Assembly: GCA_964019335.1 (NCBI GenBank)
Contig: OZ025737.1
Span: forward strand, 62,001 to 126,000
Direction of reading: 5' to 3'
Origin: Diplonema japonicum
Lineage: Eukaryota > Euglenozoa > Diplonemea > Diplonemida > Diplonemidae
Length of the DNA: 64,000 bases
Shown here piece after piece: positions 41,812 through 51,796 of this stretch. The notes below the pieces were generated by a model. That model was given only the letters and a program-made list of their open reading frames with translations, was not told the origin of the DNA and searched no databases. The position numbers were made by a program, and so were the translations under genes. Within the stretch, counting starts at the first letter, position 1. Every line of letters starts with the position of its first letter.

Positions 41812-43024
41812 ATGGCCGCTCGTCCTGAAGTCCAGGTCTTCTCCACTGAGGGTAAGGCCGCCTCGAAGCTCGCCCTCCCCGAGGTGTTCCTCGCGCCCAT
41901 CCGTCCCGATGTTGTGAGGACGGTGCACCGTGACATGGCTAAGAACCGTCGCCAGGCCCAGGGTGTGGCCAGGAGGGCTGGTCACCAGGCCACCGCTGAG
42001 TCGTGGGGTACCGGTCGTGCCGTCGCACGTATCCCGCGTGCGGGTGGTGGTGGTACCCACCGTTCGGGCCAGGGTGCCTACGGGAACCAGTGCCGTGGTG
42101 GGCACATGTTCTCGCCCCTCAAGGTTTGTGGCTATAAATAGGAATGCATATAAACTCAATCACAGGTGTTCCGCAAGTGGCACCGCAGGATCAACCGTGA
42201 CCAGAGGAGGTACGCCACCGTGTCTGCACTGGCCGCCTCCGCTGTCCCCGCCCTTGTCATGGCCCGTGGCCACAAGGTATGAGCAGACAGAAAAGAAAGG
42301 GTGAGACCACACACACACATACATACAGGTTGACGAGGTTGCTGAGTTCCCTGTCGTGATTGACGGTCTTGAGAAGACCCAGAAGACCAGGGACGCCGTG
42401 AAGGTTCTTGGTGCCATCTCTGCTGACGACGACTGCGACCGTGTGGCCGCTGCTGAGAAGTTCAGGCAGGGCAAGGGTAAGATGAGGAACAGGCGTTACA
42501 CCAACCGCCGTGGTCCTCTTGTGGTGTTCGCTGACGCTGACGGTGTGCGTGCCTTCCGCAACATCGTTGGTGTGGACACCTGCAACGTCGACGCCCTGAA
42601 CCTCCTCCAGCTCGCCCCCGGTGGTCACGTTGGCCGTTTCATCGTCTGGACCAAGTCCGCCTTCGAGAAGCTTCCCTCCGTCTTCGGTGGCTTCGACTCC
42701 AAGAGCGACTCCAAGAAGAACTACACCCTTCCCCGCCCTACCGTGACCATGTCGGACGTGAACCGTGTGCTCAACAGCGAGGAGGTGAAGAAGGCCTGCC
42801 GTGACCGTTTGAAGAACGACCAGAAGGTCAGGAAGCACACCAACCCCTTCACCAACAAGAGCACCATGAGCCGCCTCAACCCCCACGCCAAGGTCATCAA
42901 GGTATGTAGCAGAGGCAAGGGACACAAGTATACAAAACCAACAACACAGGGCAACACCAAGAACATGAAGAAGACCAAGGTCAACACCCTCAAGAAGGTC
43001 GCCAAGAAGACCGGTAAGAAGTAG
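41812..43024 (+). CDS. RPL4: 60S ribosomal protein L4 (uL4), copy 3
   Basis: The model is join(41812..42123,42166..42276,42329..42901,42950..43024). It is identical to the other copies except for one silent change seen by eye: the Gly codon three before the stop is GGT (43013-43015) instead of GGC. The 3' flank differs completely from the 158-bp spacer after copies 1 and 2, and a pogo-like element begins about 120 bp downstream. Confidence 0.97.
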
Positions 43025-43147
43025 ATGCTTTACCTGATTTTTCTTTGAGTTCCTCACTTCATCTTTTTTTTTCATCTTTTCATTTTTTTTTTCAAAGGGC
43101 GCCGCCAACACCGGCCTCCTTTAACTCATATATTTTTTTTTCATTTA

Positions 43148-44736
43148 CTGTAAAACGAATAATGTCGGACGGAAAAATTCTCGGACAGAAAAACTCCCGG
43201 ACGGACGGACACCAAAAAAACCCGGACATTTTTCCGTCCGGGAGTTTTTCTGGGAAGAAGTTTTTTTACTTAAGGGGGGTAGCAGCTCCCACCACGTTTG
43301 CCTGGAAGGGCTTTATTCCTTGTGCAGAGCCAAAATGTCACCCTGCGTGGCAGTTTGAATTTTTCTTCCCCTTTCAATGCACCAACAAACAGCACCCACG
43401 GGATCTTTAACTTCTCATAAACCCGTACTTCTTTCGTCAGATTGACCAGTTCGACTACCCAAGGCACGTTGAGCAGCTGGCTTGTGAGGGGCCCAACTTT
43501 GGTGCTGACACCCCCCGAGATAAACTCCTTACACCGGGCCAGTACAAACCCCCGAAAGCAGCTTGGCGGCCTCTGCCTCGGTCAGAAGACGGCAGCAACA
43601 GGTTCAACAGAGCCCCCGGTTTCTTCCAGACGGAAATACTGGACGTTGCTATTCCACCCTACCACACCCTGGCCGCCGCGACGCCGTGATAGCAGCGTAT
43701 CGCCCAATACGGGATCCTTCGGGGGCTGAAAGATTTTTGCTTGAGTCGATAGGTAAACGGGCTTGGTGAGCCTATCCCAGCACAACAAATATGCCCCTAT
43801 GCAGAAGGGCTGCTGTGCGCCAATCCAGCCCGAAAGACAGACCTGGTAGACTTTGGTGGGGCACTGTCCTTTTCCACTGGCTAGGCTGACAAAACTTTGC
43901 AGCAAGAAAGACAAAAGCCGCAAGCCACCTCCGGAAAGCCCGGAAACGAGAAGGACAACGAGAAGGCACGCTGTTTCACCATGGAATTCAGGTCCATAAT
44001 CGACACCCATAAAGTAAGGCCGGAATTGGTCTGGAATACGGGTTAAAAACCAAAACAAAAAGGGGTGCTAAGGTCGTAAAAGTCCGTGGCTTGGGGGACA
44101 AAACGGGCTATAACCGAACAGCTGGCTGTTTCCTTGGCTGGATGGTTAAATACAAAGGCAAAGCGGAAACGCAACCAGCAGGGATTATCCGGTGATGCCC
44201 CGGTCAAGCACCCGCCCACCGAATGGAGCCTAACGGCATCGCCCAATCATTGGGCTAATTATGATACTCGGTATCTGGGTTACGGAGCTGTTTCTCGATT
44301 CCCATGGTTTTGCCGAACGCCGATTCTGCTGCTTGTCGGCGACCACAACTCTCACACGACCTATGCCTATGGGTTCGTAGAGTGGTTCGCAGGCGCAAAC
44401 GTGCACATTGCTTTTGTCCCCCTGGGCTCACCTACATGGTTCAACCGATGGATATTGGGTTGAACGCAGCTGTAAAGCATCTATTAAGAAAGGTAGTAGG
44501 CCACACGAAGGCTCGACAAGCTGATTGCCTCAGGGCAGCAAGGGAGGACAAAGATGCAGAAAGGGAACCCTGGGGGTTTCTTCGCGCGGTTGCCGTTTGC
44601 AGCCCAGGCCAGTATGTAGGTGGTAGTGGACCAGGCCCCCTGACGGCCTTACCTAAAAAAAATTCCCGGACGGAAAAATTCCCGGACGCCAAAAAAACTC
44701 GGACATTTTTCAGTCCGGGAGTTTTTCGTTTTACAG
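43148..44736 (+). mobile_element. pogo/Tigger-like DNA transposon, inactive
   Basis: This 1589-bp element lies between RPL4 copies 3 and 4. The ends are CTGTAAAACGA (43148) and TCGTTTTACAG (ending 44736), each flanked by TA, the target site of Tc1/mariner/pogo elements. Inside both ends are several copies of a CCCGGAC...GAAAAA motif, partly inverted, forming complex subterminal repeats. The interior has a broken DDE transposase on the + strand. Confidence 0.8.
43990..44560 (+). pseudogene. Tigger/pogo-like DDE transposase relic
   Basis: Pieces of the DDE_1 catalytic domain occur in order but in different frames. THKVRPELVWNTG resembles the first-Asp region, although the Asp is lost at a stop. 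GAKVVKVRGLGDKTGYNRTA resembles the next conserved strand. LLLVGDHNSHTTY carries the second Asp and VQPMDIGLNAAVK the third. Stops and frameshifts separate them. N-terminal DNA-binding domains were not identified in the preceding 700 bases. Confidence 0.75.
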
Positions 44737-44738
44737 TA

Positions 44739-45353
44739 TTTATTGTTCAAATCGTGCGTCTTGATCATCAGAAGTCCCACCTCGTCACAGACTGATTAAG
44801 GTTTCTGGGAAAAGTTAGAGTTTGCAGGAAGTCACTGCTGTCTCTCGACAGGTAACAGTCTTTCCTTTGACACGCGAAGACAAAAAGTCTTTGTATTCAG
44901 CAGACCAAAGGGTCACCTCTTGTATCTATATTTGCTAGAGCCTACTTACGGTACCCTCCCATGTTCACTTGTGAATTGTGAGTTTAAAAAATTGAATATG
45001 CTTGGGGGAAAAAAAAGTAAAGGTGCCATGCAACCATGGGAGGGGCAGAGGAAAAGGTAAAATCGACCCAACTTTTCAATTCAATTCCAGCCATGAAAAG
45101 CAGATGGGAATATCCTCTTCTGCGTTTGTGTGACCATTTTCTAGGGTGTTGCTGTGGGTCTGTGTTTGGTTCAAAGGCATTCAACCCTATTCTCTGCCCA
45201 AAACTCGGAGTATTAGGCCGGTTTTGAGACTTTTTGGCACTCAGTGCAGAGAACCACCCACCGGACGAGAACGTCCTTTTGTCATTCAGGGGATAATAAA
45301 AAAATATACCTCAACACCACCACAGTATTGTAAAAGGACATCCTTTAAGTAAA
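44739..45353. other. spacer before RPL4 copy 4
   Basis: Mixed-sequence DNA without homopolymer excess and without a credible ORF. A CCACCACAG site at about 45317-45325 may serve as the acceptor for RPL4 copy 4. Confidence 0.5.
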
Positions 45354-46566
45354 ATGGCCGCTCGTCCTGAAGTCCAGGTCTTCTCCACTGAGGGTAAGGC
45401 CGCCTCGAAGCTCGCCCTCCCCGAGGTGTTCCTCGCGCCCATCCGTCCCGATGTTGTGAGGACGGTGCACCGTGACATGGCTAAGAACCGTCGCCAGGCC
45501 CAGGGTGTGGCCAGGAGGGCTGGTCACCAGGCCACCGCTGAGTCGTGGGGTACCGGTCGTGCCGTCGCACGTATCCCGCGTGCGGGTGGTGGTGGTACCC
45601 ACCGTTCGGGCCAGGGTGCCTACGGGAACCAGTGCCGTGGTGGGCACATGTTCTCGCCCCTCAAGGTTTGTGGCTATAAATAGGAATGCATATAAACTCA
45701 ATCACAGGTGTTCCGCAAGTGGCACCGCAGGATCAACCGTGACCAGAGGAGGTACGCCACCGTGTCTGCACTGGCCGCCTCCGCTGTCCCCGCCCTTGTC
45801 ATGGCCCGTGGCCACAAGGTATGAGCAGACAGAAAAGAAAGGGTGAGACCACACACACACATACATACAGGTTGACGAGGTTGCTGAGTTCCCTGTCGTG
45901 ATTGACGGTCTTGAGAAGACCCAGAAGACCAGGGACGCCGTGAAGGTTCTTGGTGCCATCTCTGCTGACGACGACTGCGACCGTGTGGCCGCTGCTGAGA
46001 AGTTCAGGCAGGGCAAGGGTAAGATGAGGAACAGGCGTTACACCAACCGCCGTGGTCCTCTTGTGGTGTTCGCTGACGCTGACGGTGTGCGTGCCTTCCG
46101 CAACATCGTTGGTGTGGACACCTGCAACGTCGACGCCCTGAACCTCCTCCAGCTCGCCCCCGGTGGTCACGTTGGCCGTTTCATCGTCTGGACCAAGTCC
46201 GCCTTCGAGAAGCTTCCCTCCGTCTTCGGTGGCTTCGACTCCAAGAGCGACTCCAAGAAGAACTACACCCTTCCCCGCCCTACCGTGACCATGTCGGACG
46301 TGAACCGTGTGCTCAACAGCGAGGAGGTGAAGAAGGCCTGCCGTGACCGTTTGAAGAACGACCAGAAGGTCAGGAAGCACACCAACCCCTTCACCAACAA
46401 GAGCACCATGAGCCGCCTCAACCCCCACGCCAAGGTCATCAAGGTATGTAGCAGAGGCAAGGGACACAAGTATACAAAACCAACAACACAGGGCAACACC
46501 AAGAACATGAAGAAGACCAAGGTCAACACCCTCAAGAAGGTCGCCAAGAAGACCGGCAAGAAGTAG
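45354..46566 (+). CDS. RPL4: 60S ribosomal protein L4 (uL4), copy 4
   Basis: The model is join(45354..45665,45708..45818,45871..46443,46492..46566), 356 aa, identical by eye to copy 1 through all exons and introns. Unlike copies 1-3 it is not in the 1371-bp tandem unit. Similarity to copy 1 begins only about 7 nt before the ATG and ends within 1-2 nt of the stop codon, with unrelated flanks on both sides. Confidence 0.97.
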
Positions 46567-47159
46567 AGTGCTGTCCTGCTACGAAACCCTTCTCTACATC
46601 GTTATTAAACAAAGCAGCTCTCAAACAGGGACGCCTTCTTTTTGTGGACCAGAACTTAAATTAAGCCCTTACTTTTTAACATCTTTTCAAGGAACGTCTT
46701 ACAATACGCAAACAAGAACAACACGTGAAAACTATCAAAGAAGAGGGGAGTAATCAAGTTAAAGGAACTATTTATTTTTTTTATTCATAAAAATCTGATC
46801 AAAGAACAAAAACGACGTCGCCAAACCCCCCTCCCTCCCCGTACTCACCCTTTTTTTTCACCCCCCCCTTTCTCTTCTTGTTTTTTTTATTATCCCTCCA
46901 CACGTAATCAAAATGATATCTTTTTTTTTTTTATTCCCCCAAAACTCGCGAAGAAGAGAAAGGAAGAAAAAAAAAAAAAGAATTACGCAAAACTTTTCTT
47001 CTTTTCATTTTTTTTACGTTGCACGCTTAACGCCACCTAGTGTTGCAATCAAAGCCCCATTTTTTATTTTATTTTTTTCAAAAAAAATCTACAAAAAAAA
47101 AAAAATCTCCCAGGGAGAGGGGAGGGGGAGAAGAGAAGGGGGGAAAAGAATAACTATTT
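46567..47159. other. spacer after the RPL4 array
   Basis: The first 180 bases are mixed sequence; homopolymer-rich DNA follows up to the foldback palindrome. No gene is supported. Confidence 0.55.
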
Positions 47160-47313
47160 ATTCCGGGGGCAATAAAGTAGGGTTTATTTCCCCCGAGACA
47201 GATTGTGGCTCCCGAGGACATAATTTTTACCTCGCTTCGCTCGGTAAAAATTGGTTCCGAGGGGCCAGGACAATCTGTCGAGGGAAAAGGTAAACCCTAC
47301 TTTACCCCGGAAT
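47160..47313. repeat. long foldback palindrome
   Basis: About 154 bp fold on themselves with arms of about 70 bases. The arm ends are ATTCCGGGG and CCCCGGAAT. Inner matches include TAAAGTAGGGTTTA and ACAGATTGT with their complements, and the tip is AATTTTTACC-TCGCTTCGCTC-GGTAAAAATT. The arm motif GTAAAGTAGGGT recurs near 48357-48371 at the other end of the neighbouring element, so the two are probably related mobile DNA. Confidence 0.8.
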
Positions 47314-47319
47314 ACGGCG

Positions 47320-48421
47320 TTTTATTTACAGTTTATTTTCCCGAGGCCTAAATTCTCAAAGAGCGGGACGTGGACTCCGGAATACGCTGGACTATCACGC
47401 TTGTTTGTAGAATGAAAAAATAAAAATGGCAAAAGAAAAGAAAAAAGGGGTGGAGTGGGTACTATCTACTCCTGGCGTGTGCGGATGTTGATGTCCTGTG
47501 ACTGGCTTGGGCTTCCTGGTCCTGGGCTGGTCTGTATTTGACTCAAAAGTCCTGCCATGTGTTGCGCACTGCTTGTGCTCTGTTCCACGTACGTGGATAT
47601 CTCATTGGCGGGCTTTCCGATGACGGATGCCACATCGTACCCCAGTTTGTATACCTTGTTTTTGCCAATGGGCGTTCCTCTCTCCGAAAGGAACAGACGC
47701 TTGGTCTCTTTCTTAGGTCGTAGCAACAAGTACTGGTCCATTGCTGATGCATAAATGCCAGACATGTGGAATTTTGTGTGCCCACCTGTCTTTGAACGTG
47801 CTGCGGTGCAGATAAACCTCCCATCAACTTGATTCTTTACAATGTCGCTGATTTCCATCGACACCACTTCATGCTAAACATGCAAGCAACGATAGCGGCG
47901 TTAGCGGTCCCTTTTTGTTCAATATAATCTTGAACCCCGTCACTTGATAAAGTGGCAGCCACGTGACGCTCTTCGTTACGGTCCCAGGACTTTAACAAAG
48001 ACGTCAAGCGAGGCCAAGCTTGTAGTTTGCAGTTGTACTTGGCTTTGAAGGTTGCGTTCAATTTGGAGTAAAGACACCAGAGGCTCGATGCCTTGAGCCC
48101 GGCTTCCCTCCTGCTTTGGAAGTAGCTCACGATATCTTGCTCACGCGGCTTCCCTGCTATGTTCTCTGACTCGAGCATCGCAGTCCACGCTTTTTCATAG
48201 GAAGGGTTCTTATATGTGTTTGACTCATAGATCTCTTCCATGCGCTTGACCTTGCTTTTTGGCATCTTTGATAAAAAAAAGAGCTGGAAGAATTATGTTA
48301 GTTTATTTCCCCGCCCTGTTAAATTTGGCTTCAAAGTTTATTTGCCCGGGGGGAAAATACCCTACTTTACGTTCCCCGCTCTTTGAGAATTTAGGTCGAG
48401 GGAATAAACTGTGAAATAAAA
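47320..48421 (-). mobile_element. terminal-inverted-repeat element carrying a tyrosine recombinase relic
   Basis: Near-perfect terminal inverted repeats of about 50 bp lie at 47320-47370 and 48370-48421. They share TTTTATTT, ACAGTTTATT and CCTAAATTCTCAAAGAGCGG, with only small indels. The 1.1-kb interior encodes a frameshifted tyrosine recombinase on the minus strand. Cryptons, the usual eukaryotic tyrosine-recombinase DNA transposons, lack such repeats. The right repeat ends 9 nt before the LRRC45 start codon. Confidence 0.75.
47466..48265 (-). pseudogene. Crypton-like tyrosine recombinase, frameshifted
   Basis: The 5' half (48265 down to 47837) starts MPKSKVKRMEEIYE and carries a core-binding-like helical domain (LWCLYSKLNATFKAKYN). 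The 3' half (47867 down to 47466) is in another frame and has EISDIVKNQVDGRFI, then ARSKTGGHTKFHM and LFLSERGTPIG, matching the catalytic-domain layout of Crypton-like recombinases. The break is near 47850-47870, where the conserved catalytic Arg motif (family C-R-x-E-x) is expected. EVVSMEISDI continues just after a stop. No clear C-terminal HxxR...Y block is visible. Confidence 0.65.
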
Positions 48422-48430
48422 AAAAAGAGA

Positions 48431-50386
48431 ATGTTTAGACAAAGTTATGTGGCAACGTGTCATCAGATGGGAATTGATCCAATGCCGAGTATTGAGTCAA
48501 TTGAGTTGCCAGGCGAGAAATTGTGTGTGACAAGTCAGACATTGGCGGTGAAAGGCAGCCTTGCGTTGGGAGAAGCGTTACGCTGTTCGGAGTTCAAAGA
48601 GGTGGAGCTGTGTAACAGTTACATAAACGACGAAGGCTGCAGGGCACTGTGTGAAGGCTTGATTAAGAACACGTTTTTGATGCGGTTGAACCTTTCAGGA
48701 AACAACTTTGGATCGGCAAGCTCGGACTCGCTGGCTGCGGTGGTCCGCTGCTGCCCGAATCTCACCGAACTCATTCTGGAGTGGAACGGGATGGGATCCT
48801 CCCACGTTGCATTCTCAACGTTCGCCGACGCAGTTTCAGCAAGCAAAACCCTGAAACACCTGGACCTCCGCAACAACAGGCTGACATTCGACTGCGCAGC
48901 ATCTTTAGAAAAACTTCTCATCCATAACACCGTTCTCATCTCACTCGACCTACGCTGGAACAGGCTCTCAACTCGCGGCGGCGACCTAATCGCCTCTGCC
49001 GTCGCAAAAAACACTGTCATCACATCAATACAACTTACCGGCAATGACATCGACTACGCAACCCTCATAGCCATCGACGCAAAGACATCTGGAAACGATA
49101 AGATGAAGCAAAACCATTCTGAGGTGGCAACGCTGTACAAACAGCAGCAGGAGTACCAAGAGGTTATGATACAGAACGCAGAGAGGCTGCAGAAAGAAGT
49201 CGAACAACGGGAATCGACAATGGCCACAGAACGACGCAAAACAAGCTCTTTGATAGAACAAAACGAACAGCTCACCGCCACACAGCACCAACTCAAAGCA
49301 GAGCTCATCATCGCTCGAGAACAAGCCGAACGAGCTACCTCCGAATCATCTGCCAAACTCCACGATGTCAACCTTGCTAGTACCGCGAATCTTGCGGAGA
49401 CTGTTGAAAAGCACGACATCGAAATGCGTAAGCTGTCCACAGCCAACAAGGAACTTGAATCCACAAACTCAACCTTAACCGGGGAGATCGCCCATCTCCG
49501 CCATCAATTAGAAGGTTTCGAATCCGGCAAAGCCGATCTATTGAAACGCCTTGAGCATGGCGAGCTGGAAAACACGTCTCTCAGCCAAACCGTAGCAACG
49601 CTCCGCGAGGAGGCCAAGGAACTTATTTTCAAATCGAACCAGGACAGGATACTCCTCAGACGTACGACTGACGAGCTCGAAGCTAAGACTCAAACAAATA
49701 CTGTTGTGCAGTCACGCAAAGCCGAACTGGAGGACAAAATACTGGAATTGGAGAGAGAAAGAAACACAATGACAGCCCAGCTACAACGGGTGGACTTGGA
49801 ACACGAACGGGCCGTGCAAAGCATGCGGGAAGACCTTATCAAAGAGAAGAAAGATGAATCAGAGAAAGCTGCAAGGCGTCTGCGTGAGGCGCAAGACGAG
49901 GTAGCCGCAAGAGAGAAGACGATCAATGAGCTAACTGCTGAAGCGGTCCGTGCTGTCGAACGCCATCAAACTGCAATCGACGATATCGAAGAAAGACACA
50001 AGAAAGCAAAGGACACTCACTCCTCTATGGAGATCGACTATCACAGGATGTCAGGGTACATCGTGCAGCTCGAAGCTGAAAGAAAGCGAACCGACCAGGA
50101 AGCCAGGTCCGCAGAAGATCGCCGCGAAACTCTCGTCGCCGAGATCGAAACAATGCAGAGGCAGCACCAGGCCGACATTGACCGTCTCACTGAACGCTTT
50201 GCTTCCGACCGTCTTGAGCTCGAAAGAAAGCTCCTCCAGAAAGAAGAACGCCTCAACCACCTTGACACGGAGAACAACGACCTTTCCCAGAAGCTCAAAC
50301 GAGCCACCGAAGACCACACGCGTGAGAAGGACCGCCTCCTCCGCCGCGTCACCGAACAGGTCCGCGTCATCTTCGACGAAAGCTGA
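48431..50386 (+). CDS. LRRC45: LRRC45 homologue: leucine-rich repeat and coiled-coil protein
   Basis: In animals LRRC45 is a centrosome linker and basal-body protein needed for cilium formation. The 651-aa product matches along its N-terminal half: FRQSYVATCHQMG near the start, ribonuclease-inhibitor-type leucine-rich repeats at about residues 35-215 (LTELILEWNGMGSSHVAFST, HLDLRNNRLT, SLDLRWNRLSTRGG), then an extended coiled coil from about 225 to 645. This layout implies a flagellated or centriole-bearing organism. The ATG lies 9 nt after the terminal inverted repeat of the upstream mobile element, so the leader and any splice acceptor (for example GAATTTAG near 48394) lie inside it. The coding sequence itself is intact. 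Confidence 0.92.
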   Translation: MFRQSYVATCHQMGIDPMPSIESIELPGEKLCVTSQTLAVKGSLALGEALRCSEFKEVELCNSYINDEGCRALCEGLIKNTFLMRLNLSGNNFGSASSDSLAAVVRCCPNLTELILEWNGMGSSHVAFSTFADAVSASKTLKHLDLRNNRLTFDCAASLEKLLIHNTVLISLDLRWNRLSTRGGDLIASAVAKNTVITSIQLTGNDIDYATLIAIDAKTSGNDKMKQNHSEVATLYKQQQEYQEVMIQNAERLQKEVEQRESTMATERRKTSSLIEQNEQLTATQHQLKAELIIAREQAERATSESSAKLHDVNLASTANLAETVEKHDIEMRKLSTANKELESTNSTLTGEIAHLRHQLEGFESGKADLLKRLEHGELENTSLSQTVATLREEAKELIFKSNQDRILLRRTTDELEAKTQTNTVVQSRKAELEDKILELERERNTMTAQLQRVDLEHERAVQSMREDLIKEKKDESEKAARRLREAQDEVAAREKTINELTAEAVRAVERHQTAIDDIEERHKKAKDTHSSMEIDYHRMSGYIVQLEAERKRTDQEARSAEDRRETLVAEIETMQRQHQADIDRLTERFASDRLELERKLLQKEERLNHLDTENNDLSQKLKRATEDHTREKDRLLRRVTEQVRVIFDES

Positions 50387-50555
50387 CCGACACCCACACA
50401 CCTAGACCTCTACCTAGAATAGCTATCTCAAAGAGTTTTTTTTATTCTTTCCTTTAGACTTGTGTATTACTATTTAACTCTTTTTTGTTGCTTTTTTCTT
50501 TTGATACCATCTTCCCAGACTTTATACGAAAAAAAACAAAAAAAAACCCACACAA

Positions 50556-51200
50556 ATGTCACCTGTGACCTTCACCTACTTCGGTCTGATGGCGAAGGGC
50601 TTCGGGCCCATCATGTGCCTGGAGACGCACGGTGTGGAATGGGTGGGGAAGTCAGTGGCCTTTGAGAACTGGCCTGAGATGAAGAAGAGCGGGGTGTGCC
50701 CCTTCGGGCAGCTCCCCATCTTGGAGTGCGAGCACGGTGTGGTGGCGCAGTCTCAGACTGTGATGAGGTACGTGGCGAGGAAGGTCCCTGCTGCTGGTGG
50801 GAAGGACGAGAAGGAAGGGATCGTGTCGGACATGCTCCTCGGGTTGAGCGAGGACATCTTCGACGCCCTTGCCAAGGCACAGCCCACCCTCCTCGCCCCC
50901 AAGAAGGACGCTGAAGGGGTGAAGACCTTCTGGGACGAGACCCTCCCCGGGAAGCTCTCCCACCTGGAGGCCTTCTTGAAGGGGGAGGATTCCTTCACCT
51001 CCTCTGGGGTGACCATCGGGGAGCTCGCCCTGTGGTGCATCCTGCACATGATGGTTGTTGTGGGTCCCTCTTGTTTGGACAAGACCCCCAAGACGAAGGC
51101 CTTCTACACCCGCATCCTGAACCTTCCCTCCACACAGAAGGTCATCACCGGGAAGACTTCCTTCGGTGACCTTCCCAGCTTCTTCGTGAAGGCAGAGTAA
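50556..51200 (+). CDS. sigma-class-like glutathione S-transferase A1
   Basis: The product is a 214-aa cytosolic GST that conjugates glutathione to electrophiles or reduces peroxides. It has an N-terminal thioredoxin-like domain with the catalytic Tyr at residue 8 (TFTYFGLMAKGF). The glutathione-binding segment is FGQLPILECEHG followed by QSQTVMRYVARK. The helical C-terminal domain includes LSHLEAFLKGEDSF and IGELALWCILHM. The sigma class is judged from Tyr8 and the FGQLPxLE plus QS pattern. The usual RGxAE after the Tyr is replaced by KGFGPI. A possible acceptor TTCCCAG lies at 50512-50518. The next GST gene follows 596 nt downstream. Confidence 0.92.
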   Translation: MSPVTFTYFGLMAKGFGPIMCLETHGVEWVGKSVAFENWPEMKKSGVCPFGQLPILECEHGVVAQSQTVMRYVARKVPAAGGKDEKEGIVSDMLLGLSEDIFDALAKAQPTLLAPKKDAEGVKTFWDETLPGKLSHLEAFLKGEDSFTSSGVTIGELALWCILHMMVVVGPSCLDKTPKTKAFYTRILNLPSTQKVITGKTSFGDLPSFFVKAE

Positions 51201-51271
51201 GGTCGCTTTGCTTCTCTAGCAAACACAAAAGAAAGATGGTAGGAAAATAGTCCTTCCTCTTTTCTTCTTTT

Positions 51272-51302
<31 letters not shown>

Positions 51303-51796
51303 GTCGACCTTCTTCTTATTTTAAATGGGTTTTCTCTCTTCTTTCTTGTCTTCATCTATAAAAAAAAGATGAAGAAAGAAAAAGAAAAAAAGAAAACAAG
51401 TAAACTGCTTTGTACACCCCCCTTCGTTTGCTGAGGGAGGGAGGGAGTGTGTCTGTAAAGGCTGCCTTCTCACTGTGGTTGTGTGGCCCATTCAAAGACA
51501 CCTCCTTCCCTCCTCAAACAGCTCCATTCTGGTGTCAAGCACTCCGCCCACTGTGGCACAACACTTTTCTCCCTTTTATTATTTTTCCTCTTTACGACTC
51601 ATACTCGGGGGATGTTTTTTTTTCCCCCTTCTTGGATGATGAATCTTGAAACATCTCATCTTTTTTTTTTTCTTTTTCTTCCGAGTTTGAAAAGTGAGCT
51701 ATTCTGCTTCTTCTTTTTTCTGCCCTTCTCCTCTATTTCACCACCAGGACTGTTTTTCCTCCTTTAAAAAAAAACCCCCCCTCTTCAAATAAAAAG
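51201..51796. other. GST A1-A2 spacer
   Basis: CTT repeats, T/C tracts and a CCACCAG acceptor-like site at about 51741-51747 precede the next gene. TGTGGCCCATTCAAAG at 51482 is a motif that recurs in other GST 3' flanks. No gene is seen. The same spacer recurs at 58244-58839. Confidence 0.6.

Noticed and set aside
43442-43769. Short plus-strand ORFs at the left of the pogo-like element
   Set aside because: They do not match a DNA-binding domain and lie in several frames; treated as decayed element sequence.
47466-48265. Two separate minus-strand host genes
   Set aside because: The two frames are consecutive parts of one recombinase-like protein broken by a frameshift and lie wholly inside inverted repeats.
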